Source: Microbacterium maritypicum (GTDB lineage Bacteria; Actinomycetota; Actinomycetes; Actinomycetales; Microbacteriaceae). Taken from it: a DNA stretch of 64,000 nucleotides. The stretch is taken from NCBI RefSeq assembly GCF_008868125.1, contig NZ_WAAQ01000001.1:1550001-1614000 (forward strand), read 5' to 3'. This document shows, in pieces, positions 33,783 to 42,269 of this stretch. Within the stretch, counting starts at the first letter, position 1. Each line of letters opens with the position of its first letter. Under the pieces are notes generated by a model. That model saw nothing but the letters and a program-made list of their open reading frames with translations. It did not search any database and was not told the DNA's origin. The position numbers and the translations under genes were made by a program.

Positions 33783-34535
33783 TCAGGCGAGGTGCAGCAG
33801 GACGGGCGCTGCGGCGGCGGCGAGTGCACCACCGATGAACGGACCGACCACCGGCACCCACGAGTAGGACCAGTCGCTGGAGCCCTTGCCCTTGATCGGG
33901 AGGATCGCGTGAGCGATGCGCGGACCGAGGTCACGAGCGGGGTTGATCGCGTAGCCGGTCGGACCACCGAGGGAGGCGCCGATCGCGACCACGAGGAGCG
34001 CGACGGGAAGCGCGGTGAGCGGTCCGAGGCCTCCGGGCGTGCCGACCTCGATGTCGCCGTAGTCGGCGAACGCGAAGATCACGAAAACGAGCACGAAGGT
34101 GCCGATGATCTCGGTGACGAGGTTCCAGCCGTAGGAACGGATCGCGGGGCCGGTGGAGAAGACGCCGAGCTTGTTGGCCGCCTCCGGCTCCTCATCGAAG
34201 TGCTGCTTGTACGCGAGCCATACGACGATCGCACCGAGGATCGCTCCGACGAGCTCCGCGGCCGTGGCTGTGAGGAACATGACGAAGCTGATCTTGCCAG
34301 CCAGCAGAAGGCCGATACCGACGGCCGGGTTGAGGATCGCACCGGAGTACGCGGAGACGAGCACACCGGCGAAGACCGCGAGGCCCCATCCCCAGTTGAC
34401 CATCAGGAAGCCGCCGCCGAAACCCTTGTTCTTGGCGAGGGCGACGTTGGCGACGACACCACATCCGAGCAGGATCAGCATCGCTGTGCCGACCAACTCG
34501 GAGAGGAAGTAGAGACCGAGATTCACATCAGCCAT
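33783..34535 (-). CDS. glpF: Glycerol uptake facilitator (aquaglyceroporin)
   Basis: Membrane channel of the MIP family, 250 aa, six helices plus two half-helices. Both NPA motifs are intact (residues 69-71 in LNPAVGIG and 198-200 in INPARDLG). The Asp after the second (D202) is the usual mark of glycerol facilitators as opposed to strict aquaporins. It lies between glpD and glpK, 26 bp from glpK, with a strong hairpin between glpD and glpF. It has a normal Shine-Dalgarno (AAAGG) before the ATG. Confidence 0.95.
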   Translation of the reverse strand: MADVNLGLYFLSELVGTAMLILLGCGVVANVALAKNKGFGGGFLMVNWGWGLAVFAGVLVSAYSGAILNPAVGIGLLLAGKISFVMFLTATAAELVGAILGAIVVWLAYKQHFDEEPEAANKLGVFSTGPAIRSYGWNLVTEIIGTFVLVFVIFAFADYGDIEVGTPGGLGPLTALPVALLVVAIGASLGGPTGYAINPARDLGPRIAHAILPIKGKGSSDWSYSWVPVVGPFIGGALAAAAAPVLLHLA

Positions 34536-34556
34536 GTCTTCTTTGACCTTTCTTGT

Positions 34557-34582
34557 GTGTCGGGGCCCCTCTGCCCCGACAC
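34557..34582 (-). promoter_or_regulatory. Intra-operon hairpin between glpD and glpF
   Basis: GTGTCGGGG (34557-34565) and CCCCGACAC (34574-34582) form a perfect 9-bp stem with an 8-nt loop. It is 46 nt beyond the glpD stop. It may partly terminate transcription, setting a lower level of glpFK, or protect mRNA ends. Confidence 0.55.
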
Positions 34583-34627
34583 TTTATGGGAGTTGCGCCG
34601 CGAGGAGGGCGGCAGTCCGAGACCCCG

Positions 34628-36337
34628 TCAGCCGCGGGTGCGGGACGGGATATCGAGTCCGTGTCGTTCGTTCAGCAGCTGGCGCGTCTGATCGAGCTCG
34701 GCGTCGTGGCGCGAGCGATCCCAACCGAGCATCGGCGCGAGGGCGTCGGCGATCTCGTCGAGGACCTCTGCGTTCGCGCCGCCGGTGAAGGCGATGCTGG
34801 TGCGACGGAGCACGACGTCTTCCAGGCGTGCCACCATCTCGTTCTGCACCATCCACTCGAGCTCGCGCGTGGAGAGGTCGCCGCCGGCGAGCGGTGCGTC
34901 CGTGCCCTGCTCGACATACTCCCAGACCTGAGCGGCGCGGGTACCGTAGCGGGCGAGAAGCTGATCGGCGCGAGCCCCGGCTCCGGGCAGGTTCTCCTGG
35001 ATCCAGATGCGCTTGGCCTTCTCGGTGCGCGGGAATTCGCGACCGCCGCCGATGGCCCGTCCGGCGGTGGAGACGGTCCTGGTGCGCTCGATGAGGCCGA
35101 GCACGACGTCGGACAGCGACTCACCGAGGGCGCGGAAGGTCGTCCACTTGCCGCCGACCAGGCTGACGAGAGGGACAGCCCCCTTGTCGTCGACCTCGAT
35201 GCGGTAGTCACGCGAGACGAAGCCGGGAGCGGTGTCCTCGTGGCGCGGGAGCGGGCGGATGCCGGAGAACTTGTAGACGATCTGGTCACGCGCCACGGGA
35301 ATCGTCGGGAACACGTGATGGATCAGGTCGAAGAAGTAGTCGACCTCCTCCTCGGTGCACACGGGGACCTCGCGAGGGTCGGCGTCGATGTCGGTGGTGC
35401 CGACCAGGACGCGCCCCTTGAGCGGGTAGATGAGCACGATGCGCCCGTCGGAGTGCTCGAAGAAGATCTCGCGTCCCTGCGTCGCCTCGAGCAGCTCGGG
35501 GTGATCGAGGACGATGTGCGACCCCTTGGTGCCGCCCATGAAGCGGGTGTCGGTGCCCAGCGCATCGTTGGTCAGGTCGGTCCAGGGACCGGAGGCGTTC
35601 ACGACCACGTCGGCCTGCACGGTGAACTCCGTGCCGCTCTCGCGGTCGCGGAGCACGACCTTGTCGCCGTCACGGGCGATGGCCTCGACGTAGTTGAGGG
35701 CATGCGCTCCGGGGTGCGCCGTGCGCCCGTCCTGCAGGACGTCGAGGGCGAGCCGCTCCGGGTCGTGCATCGAGGCGTCGTAGTAGGTCGCCGTGTACTT
35801 GATCTTCGGGTCGAGCGACGGCAGCTCGGCGAGAGACTTCTTACGGCCGAGGAAGCGATGCCGGGGAACCATCCCGCCGTCACGCGAGAACGTGTCGTAG
35901 ATGGTCAGGCCCACCTTGATGAGGAAGGCGCCGCGCTCCTGGGGCTTGCCGCTCTTGTGCGTCAGGAACCGCAGGGGAGCGGAGAGGATGCCCGAGAAGG
36001 TCGAGTAGATCGGGATCGTCGTCTGCAGCGGCTTGACGTAATGCGGGGCGATCTTGAGAAGCCCGTTGCGCTCCTCGACCGACTCGCGCACCAGGCGGAA
36101 CTCACCGTTCTCGAGGTAGCGGATGCCACCGTGGATCATGTGGCTCGACGCGGCGGATGCCCCGGAGGCGAAGTCCCCCCGCTCGACCAGCACGACATCG
36201 ACGCCCTGGAGTGCCAGGTCGCGGAAGGTGGAGATGCCGTTGATCCCACCACCGATGACGAGGACGCTGGTGCGTCCGGATTCACGGACGGCGCGGATCT
36301 CTGCGCGCTCCGCTGACGAGTGTGTCGAATCGATCAT
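34628..36337 (-). CDS. glpD: Glycerol-3-phosphate dehydrogenase (FAD-dependent)
   Basis: Membrane-associated flavoenzyme that oxidises glycerol-3-phosphate to dihydroxyacetone phosphate, passing electrons to quinone. The 569-aa protein has the FAD-binding VLVIGGGINGISTFRDLALQG near residue 20, VLVERGDFASGASAASSHMIHGG, and FSGIRPLPRHEDTAPG in the second half. I start at ATG 36337; the open frame to 36493 runs into the divergent regulator's promoter. It is the first gene of glpD-F-K. GlpD is the catabolic counterpart of the biosynthetic GpsA encoded at 5.6-6.8 kb. Confidence 0.97.
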   Translation of the reverse strand: MIDSTHSSAERAEIRAVRESGRTSVLVIGGGINGISTFRDLALQGVDVVLVERGDFASGASAASSHMIHGGIRYLENGEFRLVRESVEERNGLLKIAPHYVKPLQTTIPIYSTFSGILSAPLRFLTHKSGKPQERGAFLIKVGLTIYDTFSRDGGMVPRHRFLGRKKSLAELPSLDPKIKYTATYYDASMHDPERLALDVLQDGRTAHPGAHALNYVEAIARDGDKVVLRDRESGTEFTVQADVVVNASGPWTDLTNDALGTDTRFMGGTKGSHIVLDHPELLEATQGREIFFEHSDGRIVLIYPLKGRVLVGTTDIDADPREVPVCTEEEVDYFFDLIHHVFPTIPVARDQIVYKFSGIRPLPRHEDTAPGFVSRDYRIEVDDKGAVPLVSLVGGKWTTFRALGESLSDVVLGLIERTRTVSTAGRAIGGGREFPRTEKAKRIWIQENLPGAGARADQLLARYGTRAAQVWEYVEQGTDAPLAGGDLSTRELEWMVQNEMVARLEDVVLRRTSIAFTGGANAEVLDEIADALAPMLGWDRSRHDAELDQTRQLLNERHGLDIPSRTRG

Positions 36338-36402
36338 CGTCGACCCTCTCTTCCTTACTTGCCAACCAGCATCGACCTGTGTGGCATCCCGCGCAAGCCC
36401 AC

Positions 36403-36416
36403 TGCACATATGTGCA
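36403..36416. promoter_or_regulatory. Operator palindrome between glpD and the SorC-type regulator
   Basis: TGCACATATGTGCA is a perfect 14-bp palindrome, 24 bp before the regulator start and 65 bp before the glpD start. It is the only strong symmetric element in the intergenic region and is AT-richer than its surroundings. Confidence 0.6.
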
Positions 36417-36440
36417 AGGATCGGGGTGGAGGAGGATGTC

Positions 36441-37412
36441 ATGGTCGGTGCAAGTGCGGAATCCCGCGACAGCAAGCTGATCGCGGCGCTCACCGCCGCG
36501 CAGCTCTACTACATGCAGGACAAGACGATGGAGGTCATCGCGAAGGAGCTCGGCACCTCGCGGTCCTCGGTCTCGCGTCTTCTGAGCTTCGCGCGGGAGA
36601 GCGGTCTGGTGGACATCCGGATCAATTCACCCCTGGAGCGTCTGGGCATGCTCGAGCACAGGATCCGCGATCGGCATCGCGTCGCCGCTCACGTCGTCCC
36701 GATGCCGGAGATCCTCAGCGAGGTCGAGCGGCTCGAGCGCGTCGCGCTGACAGCCGGACGGCTGCTGTCGCAGTTCGTCGACTCGAACATGGTCATCGGC
36801 GTCGCATGGGGATCGACCATCAGCGCCGTGAGTCGCGGGCTCACGCAGAAGGAGACCCACAACACCACCTTCGTGCAGCTCAACGGCGCCGGCAATACCC
36901 AGACGACGGGAGTCGAGTACTCCAGCGACATCCTGCAGCGGTTCGGCAGCGCCTTCGGCGCGCAGGTGCAGCAGTTCCCGGTTCCGGCATTCTTCGACGA
37001 CCCCGCCACGCGTGAGGCGATGTGGCGGGAGCGGAGCACTCGCCGTGTTCTCGACCTGCAGGCGAAGATGGACGTCGCGGTGTTCAGCCTCGGCTCTCCC
37101 GCCGCCGAAGTACCGAGCCGGGTCTATGTCGGCGGATATCTCGGGCGCGACGACTACCGCAGCCTGCGGGAGGATCACGCGATCGGCGACGTCGCGACGG
37201 TGTTCTTCCGCTCCGACGGGTCGTGGCGGGACATCCGGGTCAACGCGAGGGCCACGGGGCCGGGTCTTGACCGTCTCCGCCGAGTTCCTCGTCGCGTGTG
37301 CGTCGTGTCCGGGATACCGAAGTTGGTCAGTCTTCGCGCGGCCCTGGCCGCGGGACTCATCACGGACGTGGTCCTGGATGAGGGTCTCGCCAGGCGCCTC
37401 GTCGAGGACTGA
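36441..37412 (+). CDS. SorC/DeoR-type sugar-binding transcriptional regulator
   Basis: 323-aa regulator with an N-terminal HTH (LTAAQLYYMQDKTMEVIAKEL followed by GTSRSSVSRLLSFARESGLV, about residues 15-55). Its C-terminal sugar-phosphate-binding domain shows VIGVAWGSTISAVSRGL, QLNGAGNTQTTGVEY and AGLITDVVLDEGLARRLV. That domain in SorC-family proteins binds phosphorylated sugars or polyols. The divergent position from glpD makes glycerol-3-phosphate a plausible effector, which is inference. Start chosen at ATG 36441 with GGAGGA upstream; a GTG at 36426 is possible. Confidence 0.88.
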   Translation: MVGASAESRDSKLIAALTAAQLYYMQDKTMEVIAKELGTSRSSVSRLLSFARESGLVDIRINSPLERLGMLEHRIRDRHRVAAHVVPMPEILSEVERLERVALTAGRLLSQFVDSNMVIGVAWGSTISAVSRGLTQKETHNTTFVQLNGAGNTQTTGVEYSSDILQRFGSAFGAQVQQFPVPAFFDDPATREAMWRERSTRRVLDLQAKMDVAVFSLGSPAAEVPSRVYVGGYLGRDDYRSLREDHAIGDVATVFFRSDGSWRDIRVNARATGPGLDRLRRVPRRVCVVSGIPKLVSLRAALAAGLITDVVLDEGLARRLVED

Positions 37413-37424
37413 TCACTGCACCGG

Positions 37425-38576
37425 CTACGGCTCCTCGGTGGAGGATTCGGGTCCTGAGCGGAACTCGCGGATCAGATGCTGTACCACCGCCGAGAGTTCG
37501 CCACCAGCCGCATCCGCGACCGCCAGCTGACGCGCATAGCTCGCCCCGCCCTCGAGGATCGTGGCGATGCCGCCGAACTCCCGACCGCAGCCGAGCTCGA
37601 CGGCGGTCGGGGTGAGGGCTTCGAGTGTCTCCGCGAGATGCTCGCGCACAGGTCGCTGGGTGCCGGCCGCATCGACGATCACTCTCGCCTCCAGTCCGTA
37701 GCGCGCCGCGCGCCACTTGTTCTCGCGATGGAACCAGGCGGGAAGCTCCGGAAGGGTCTTGCCCTCGTCGAGCTGGCGTGAGAAGTCCTCGACGAGGACC
37801 TGCACGAGCGCCGCGACCGAGGCGAGCTCCGGCAGCGTGGAGAGTCCGTCACACGCGCGGACCTCGATCGTCCCCCAGCGAGGTGCCGGGCGGATGTCCC
37901 AGCGCACCTCGGTGGCATCCGCCATCACGCCGGTTCGCACCATGTCGTCGAGGTATGACTCGTACTGCGACCAGTCGTGCAGGGGCCACGGGAGTCCCGC
38001 GGTCGGCAGCTGCTGGAACACCAGCGCGCGGTTGGAGGCGTAGCCGGTGCGCTCACCCGCCCAGAACGGGCTCGAGGCGGCGAGCGATTGCAGATGGGGG
38101 AGGAACCCGGCGAGAGCGTTGATGATGGGGAACACCTTGCGCTGGTCCTCGACGCCGATGTGGACGTGGATTCCCCAGATCATCATGTTCCGCCCCCACC
38201 ACTGGGTGCGCTCTATCAGGGTGTGGTACCGCGACTTGTCGGTGACCTGCTGGTCGAACCACTGCGCGAACGGGTGGCTTCCCGCCGAGAGCAGCTCGAC
38301 TCCTGCCGGGTCGGTCGCCGCACGCACCGCGGTGATGGCGTTCGCGATGTCGTCGACCGCATGGGCGACCGAGTCGCCGATGCCGCTCGTGACCTCGATC
38401 GTGTTCGTGAGCAGTTCGCCCGTGACCGTGTGGCGCTCATCGGCGCTCTCGGCTTCGAGGGCTGCGAGCAGTTCGGGCGCACGTCCGACGAGATCACCGG
38501 TCGCGGGATCCGCGAGCATGATCTCCCATTCGAGGCCGACGGTGGACCGGGCCGAGGAGGCGAACTCGAGCTTCAC
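37425..38576 (-). CDS. YbdK-type carboxylate-amine ligase (glutamate-cysteine ligase family 2)
   Basis: Member of the GCS2 family, 383 aa from this start. The N-terminal [37 protein letters not shown] and [18 protein letters not shown] are family hallmarks. E. coli YbdK has weak glutamate-cysteine ligase activity, but Actinobacteria use mycothiol, so the true substrate is uncertain. Two in-frame GTG starts exist (38582 and 38576). The second lies exactly 6 nt after CAGACT, matching the leaderless spacing seen elsewhere, so I prefer it. It converges with the SorC-type regulator gene, 12 bp apart. Confidence 0.9.
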   Translation of the reverse strand: MKLEFASSARSTVGLEWEIMLADPATGDLVGRAPELLAALEAESADERHTVTGELLTNTIEVTSGIGDSVAHAVDDIANAITAVRAATDPAGVELLSAGSHPFAQWFDQQVTDKSRYHTLIERTQWWGRNMMIWGIHVHIGVEDQRKVFPIINALAGFLPHLQSLAASSPFWAGERTGYASNRALVFQQLPTAGLPWPLHDWSQYESYLDDMVRTGVMADATEVRWDIRPAPRWGTIEVRACDGLSTLPELASVAALVQVLVEDFSRQLDEGKTLPELPAWFHRENKWRAARYGLEARVIVDAAGTQRPVREHLAETLEALTPTAVELGCGREFGGIATILEGGASYARQLAVADAAGGELSAVVQHLIREFRSGPESSTEEP

Positions 38577-38659
38577 CCGCACAGTCTGGCACGGGCGAGG
38601 CGCGACACGGCAACGGTCGTTTCGCCACGTTTCGCGCCTGGCGCGCGCTTCTGGCAGAA

Positions 38660-38700
38660 TAGAGGGTCGGACGACCTGCTCGACCCTCTATCCAGCAGGT
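38660..38700 (+). promoter_or_regulatory. rpsP 5'-leader with alternative hairpins
   Basis: Stem A pairs 38660-38669 (TAGAGGGTCG) with 38681-38690 (CGACCCTCTA), 10 bp. Its loop holds ACCTGCT (38674-38680), which also pairs with AGCAGGT (38694-38700), 7 bp. Both lie about 90-125 nt before rpsP, downstream of an AGAAT-containing -10-like region. A regulatory leader is inferred. Confidence 0.5.
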
Positions 38701-38786
38701 GTCCACACTCATTTGAGCTTCCGCCGGGTGTGCACCCCACTCTCCAGGCGATCAGTTCGTTTCCTTCCACACAATTCAGGAGAATC

Positions 38787-39215
38787 GTGGCTGTCAAGAT
38801 TCGTCTCAAGCGCCTGGGCAAGATCCGTGCGCCGTACTACCGCATCGTCGTCGCCGACTCGAAGACCAAGCGCGATGGTCGCGTGATCGAGGAGATCGGC
38901 AAGTACCACCCCACCGAGGAGCCCTCGTTCATCGAGGTCGACTCCGAGCGTGCGCAGTACTGGCTCTCCGTCGGCGCGCAGCCGACCGAGCAGGTCGCCG
39001 CCATCCTCAAGATCACGGGCGACTGGGGCAAGTTCAAGGGCGACAAGGACGCCAAGTCCACGCTCAAGGTCAAGGAGCCCAAGGTTCCGTTCGAGATCGA
39101 CGCCGCCAAGAAGTCCGTCGTGAAGCCCAAGGCCGAGAAGAAGGTGGAGGCCCCCGCTGAGGAGGCTCCCGCCGCTGCCGAGGCCGACGCGGCTCCCGCC
39201 GCCGACGCAGAGTAA
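38787..39215 (+). CDS. rpsP: 30S ribosomal protein bS16
   Basis: Small-subunit ribosomal protein, 142 aa. The conserved core is the first 85 residues: [51 protein letters not shown]. The rest is a Lys/Pro/Ala/Glu tail ([20 protein letters not shown]) typical of high-GC Actinobacteria. The start is GTG at 38787 with CAGGAGAA upstream; the frame upstream is open but belongs to the leader. It heads the rpsP-khpA-rimM-trmD cluster. Confidence 0.96.
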   Translation: MAVKIRLKRLGKIRAPYYRIVVADSKTKRDGRVIEEIGKYHPTEEPSFIEVDSERAQYWLSVGAQPTEQVAAILKITGDWGKFKGDKDAKSTLKVKEPKVPFEIDAAKKSVVKPKAEKKVEAPAEEAPAAAEADAAPAADAE

Positions 39216-39221
39216 TCCGTC

Positions 39222-39452
39222 GTGCTCGCCGCCGCGCTCGAACACATCGTCAAGGGGATCGTCGATCACCCGGAGGATGTCCGTATCAACGAGTCCACAT
39301 CGCCGCGAGGCGACCTCCTCGAGGTGCGTGTGCACCCCGATGACCGTGGACGCGTGATCGGGCGCGGCGGCCGCACCGCGAAGGCCCTTCGCACTCTCGT
39401 CAGCGCGCTCGCTGACGGGCGTCGGGTCCGTGTCGATGTCGCGGACGACTGA
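39222..39452 (+). CDS. khpA: KH-domain RNA-binding protein
   Basis: 76-aa single KH domain protein related to KhpA, which with KhpB binds many RNAs in Gram-positive bacteria. The RNA-binding GxxG loop is GRGGRTAKALR, about residues 47-57. It begins at GTG 39222, 6 nt after the rpsP stop, and is followed by rimM 1 nt later. The location between rpsP and rimM is strongly conserved, which supports a role in ribosome biogenesis or RNA metabolism. Confidence 0.9.
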   Translation: MLAAALEHIVKGIVDHPEDVRINESTSPRGDLLEVRVHPDDRGRVIGRGGRTAKALRTLVSALADGRRVRVDVADD

Positions 39453-39453
39453 C

Positions 39454-40053
39454 GTGGTGGCGAAGGACCGCAACCAGGGCAAGAACCAGCTGCGTGTCGG
39501 GCGCCTCGTCAAGGCGCACGGACTCAAAGGCGGGCTCAAGCTCGAGCTTTACACCGACAACCCCGAGGGACGATTCGTCCCCGGTGCCGGTTTCACGTTG
39601 CAGGTGCCAGAGGCATCTCCGTGGCACGGCAAGGAGATCACGGTGCGCGAGTACCGGGTCATGAACGGCAATCCCGTCGTCTTCTTCGACGACGTCGAGG
39701 ATCGCGACGCCGCAGACAGCCTCGTCAGGGCGATCCTCTGGATCGACCAGGACGTCGATGAGGTCGAGGACGATGCGTGGTTCGACCACCAGCTCGTCGG
39801 CCTCGATGTCGTGCGCGACGACACCGTCGTCGGCCGGGTCGTACGCGTGGAGCACTTTCCCGCGCAGGACCTCCTCATCGTCAAGGCCGGGGAGAACGAG
39901 GTCATGGTGCCGTTCGTCTCCGCCATCGTCCCGACGGTCGATGTCCAGGCAGGGCGCGTCATCGTGACCCCGCCCCCCGGACTCTTCGAAGAGCTTCCTG
40001 ATGCTGCGGACGCGGAGCCGCAGACGCCCTCGGACGCCGAAGCGGCCGAGTGA
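39454..40053 (+). CDS. rimM: Ribosome maturation factor RimM
   Basis: Assists 30S head assembly and binds uS19. The 199-aa protein has the N-terminal RimM barrel (LRVGRLVKAHGLKGGLKLELYTD, residues 10-32, of which VGRLVKAHGLKG is diagnostic). A PRC-barrel follows (WFDHQLVGLDVVRDDTVVGRV and DLLIVKAGENEVMVPFV). I start at GTG 39454, one base after the khpA stop; GTG 39457 is equally possible, and 39430 would overlap khpA. The C-terminal tail is acidic. Confidence 0.93.
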   Translation: MVAKDRNQGKNQLRVGRLVKAHGLKGGLKLELYTDNPEGRFVPGAGFTLQVPEASPWHGKEITVREYRVMNGNPVVFFDDVEDRDAADSLVRAILWIDQDVDEVEDDAWFDHQLVGLDVVRDDTVVGRVVRVEHFPAQDLLIVKAGENEVMVPFVSAIVPTVDVQAGRVIVTPPPGLFEELPDAADAEPQTPSDAEAAE

Positions 40054-40060
40054 GCGCTGA

Positions 40061-40066
40061 TACGGT
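40061..40066 (+). promoter_or_regulatory. Leaderless -10 box before trmD
   Basis: TACGGT is 6 nt upstream of the trmD GTG start, so trmD may be transcribed separately as well as from the rpsP unit. Confidence 0.5.
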
Positions 40067-40072
40067 TCCCCC

Positions 40073-40792
40073 GTGCGCATCGACGTCCTCTCCATCTTCC
40101 CGTCCTACTTCGACGGCCTGACGCTCTCCCTGCTCGGGAAGGCCCAGGAATCCGGCCTGATCGACCTCCGTGTCCGGGATCTTCGGGACTGGACCTCGGA
40201 TCGGCACCGCACGGTCGACGACACCCCCTACGGCGGCGGCGCCGGCATGGTGATGAAGCCCGAGCCGTGGGGTCTCGCCCTCGATGAGATCGCCGGGTCG
40301 TCCGAGGGAGCGACCACCGAGCGACCCACCATCATCTTCCCGTCGCCCGCTGGTGAGGTGTTCACGCAGAAGACCGCGCGAGCGTTGGCGACCCGGGAGC
40401 ACCTCGTCTTCGGCTGCGGCCGTTACGAGGGCATCGACGAGCGGGTGTTCGAGTACGCCTCGGACCTGGGAGAGGTGCGACTGATCAGCCTCGGCGACTA
40501 CGTCCTCAACGGGGGAGAGGTCGCGACGATGGCGATGATCGAGGCCATCGGCCGGCTCATCCCCGGGGTCGTCGGCAACCCGGAGAGCCTGGTCGAAGAG
40601 TCGCACGAAGACGGTCTTCTGGAGTACCCCTCGTACACGAAGCCCGCATCGTGGCGAGAGCGTTCCGTGCCGGATGTGCTCCTGAGCGGGAACCATGGCG
40701 CGATCGCCTCCTGGCGCCGCGGGCAGCAGATCGAGCGCACGAAGCGGCGTCGTCCCGATCTCCTGCCCGGTGACGAGACGTCCCCTGTCTGA
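40073..40792 (+). CDS. trmD: tRNA (guanine(37)-N(1))-methyltransferase
   Basis: SPOUT-class enzyme that methylates G37 next to the anticodon and prevents frameshifting. The 239-aa protein has the knotted SAM-binding region: [27 protein letters not shown] and the preceding [13 protein letters not shown]. The C-terminal domain holds [16 protein letters not shown]. It starts with GTG. In many bacteria rplS follows trmD directly; here four genes intervene. Confidence 0.97.
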   Translation: MRIDVLSIFPSYFDGLTLSLLGKAQESGLIDLRVRDLRDWTSDRHRTVDDTPYGGGAGMVMKPEPWGLALDEIAGSSEGATTERPTIIFPSPAGEVFTQKTARALATREHLVFGCGRYEGIDERVFEYASDLGEVRLISLGDYVLNGGEVATMAMIEAIGRLIPGVVGNPESLVEESHEDGLLEYPSYTKPASWRERSVPDVLLSGNHGAIASWRRGQQIERTKRRRPDLLPGDETSPV

Positions 40793-40828
40793 TCGAAGCC
40801 GAGAGCCGATTCCGTCACCCAGAAGGCG

Positions 40829-41422
40829 TCAGAGCATCCGCTCCGAGCCGCCGTCGATCTCGAAGACCACGCCGTGCGGATGCCGGAGTCCGAGGGCGTT
40901 CGATGCGTCGAGGCCCCGCAGTTCCGCCCGCAGCATCCGTCCGATCATCTCGTGGCTCACCAGCAGCGGCGCACCCTCCGAAGCCCACCCGCAGGCGCTG
41001 AGTGCCTTTCGCGCCCGTGCCCTGGCCTGCGCATAGCTCTCCCCGCCGGGGAACGCCCAGCCGTAGCGATTCGCGGCCCGCTCTTCCCTCGCCGTCGGGT
41101 ACGCCGCCTCGATCTCGTCCCAGGTCAGGCCCGCCAGCTCCCCGTGGTCCAGCTCCGCGAGCTCGGGGACTTCGATCAGCTGCGCTCCGACCCGCTCGGC
41201 GATGATGATCGCGGTCTGCATCGCCCTGCCGAGAGGGCTGGAGCACACGGTGAGGACCCCGCGGTCCGCGAGGAGATCCGCGATGGCATGCGACTGTGCG
41301 ACGCCCTCGTCGGTGAGAGGCGAGTCGAGCTGACCCTGCAGGCGATGTTCGACGTTCCACACCGTCTGACCGTGCCGAGCGAGCAGCAGACGCTCCGGCA
41401 CGTGACGATCCTGCGGAATCAT
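40829..41422 (-). CDS. Histidine phosphatase family protein
   Basis: Phosphoglycerate-mutase-like phosphatase, 197 aa. The catalytic motif LARHGQT is near residues 14-20 (R16, H17), and LVSHEMIGRML carries the second catalytic histidine. The GESYAQARARARKAL region also fits the family. The substrate cannot be told; such proteins act on sugar phosphates or phosphorylated metabolites. The ATG at 41422 gives the usual spacing to the RHG motif; the longer frame to 41548 would overlap the divergent methyltransferase gene. Confidence 0.88.
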   Translation of the reverse strand: MIPQDRHVPERLLLARHGQTVWNVEHRLQGQLDSPLTDEGVAQSHAIADLLADRGVLTVCSSPLGRAMQTAIIIAERVGAQLIEVPELAELDHGELAGLTWDEIEAAYPTAREERAANRYGWAFPGGESYAQARARARKALSACGWASEGAPLLVSHEMIGRMLRAELRGLDASNALGLRHPHGVVFEIDGGSERML

Positions 41423-41498
41423 GGACTCAGGATCGCATACCGCGCCCCTTCGCATACCGCGCCCCTTCTGGTCTCGCGGTGTCGCGACGCGCCGCTGA

Positions 41499-41504
41499 TA
41501 GCGT
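41499..41504 (+). promoter_or_regulatory. Leaderless -10 box of the methyltransferase gene
   Basis: TAGCGT is 6 nt upstream of the ATG at 41511. Confidence 0.55.
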
Positions 41505-41510
41505 CGAGCC

Positions 41511-42242
41511 ATGCCTGAACAAGCGCTCGCCCGGTCGTTCGAGAGCATCGGCGACGATTACGACCGATACCGTCCCGGCTTTCCCGATGAGGCGGCAACG
41601 GTGATCGTGCCGGCCGCCGTGGATGCGGCGTTGGATCTGGGCGCAGGTACGGGCAAGTTCACGCGACTGCTCGTCGCTCGCGCACGACGCACCTACGCCG
41701 TCGAACCGTCGGAGCGCATGCTCGACGTTCTGAGGTCCACGCTCCCCGGAGTGGAGGCGTTGGTCGGCACCGCCGAGCGCATCCCTCTGGTGGATGCGTC
41801 CGTTCAGGTGGTCACCGTCGCCCAGGCCTTCCATTGGTTCGACCGGGGCCCGGCGTGTGCCGAGATCTCACGCGTGCTGGTCCCCGGAGGAACACTCGGG
41901 CTGCTGTGGAACCGCGCGGATCCGGAGTGCGCCTGGGACCGGGACTGCCATCGCATCGCGCATCCCGCCGCCGCCGACGCCTCGACCGACAGTGCGGACG
42001 AGGAGCTTCCCGGATTCGAGCTCGTTCTTCGAACCCAGCTCCGCTGGACGGAGCCCATCTCCCGAGAGCTTTACCTTCGCCGATGGACGACCGTCAGCAG
42101 TGTTCTCATCGCCGATGAATCGACGCGCACCCGCATGCTGGGCGACATGGAGACCGTGCTCGACGAGTCGGAGCAGACCCGTGAGCGAGACCTGTTCGAC
42201 CTTCCGCACATCACCGAGATCTACGTCTATCGTCGCGCCTGA
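41511..42242 (+). CDS. Class I SAM-dependent methyltransferase
   Basis: 243-aa methyltransferase with motif I ALDLGAGTGKFTRLL near residue 40, acidic loop EPSERM, and the post-motif region QAFHWFDRGPACAEISRVLVPGG (HWF is typical of UbiE/YcgJ-like enzymes). The N-terminus (FESIGDDYDRYRPGFPDE) also fits this group. The substrate is unknown. It is divergent from the phosphatase gene and converges with map. It has its own leaderless promoter. Confidence 0.88.
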   Translation: MPEQALARSFESIGDDYDRYRPGFPDEAATVIVPAAVDAALDLGAGTGKFTRLLVARARRTYAVEPSERMLDVLRSTLPGVEALVGTAERIPLVDASVQVVTVAQAFHWFDRGPACAEISRVLVPGGTLGLLWNRADPECAWDRDCHRIAHPAAADASTDSADEELPGFELVLRTQLRWTEPISRELYLRRWTTVSSVLIADESTRTRMLGDMETVLDESEQTRERDLFDLPHITEIYVYRRA

Positions 42243-42269
42243 GTTCTGCGGATAGGGGAGTGGCGCAGC

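Noticed and set aside
38660..38700. Classical H-type pseudoknot in the rpsP leader
   Set aside because: The linker crossing the 10-bp stem would be only 3 nt, too short, so competing hairpins are more likely than a full pseudoknot.
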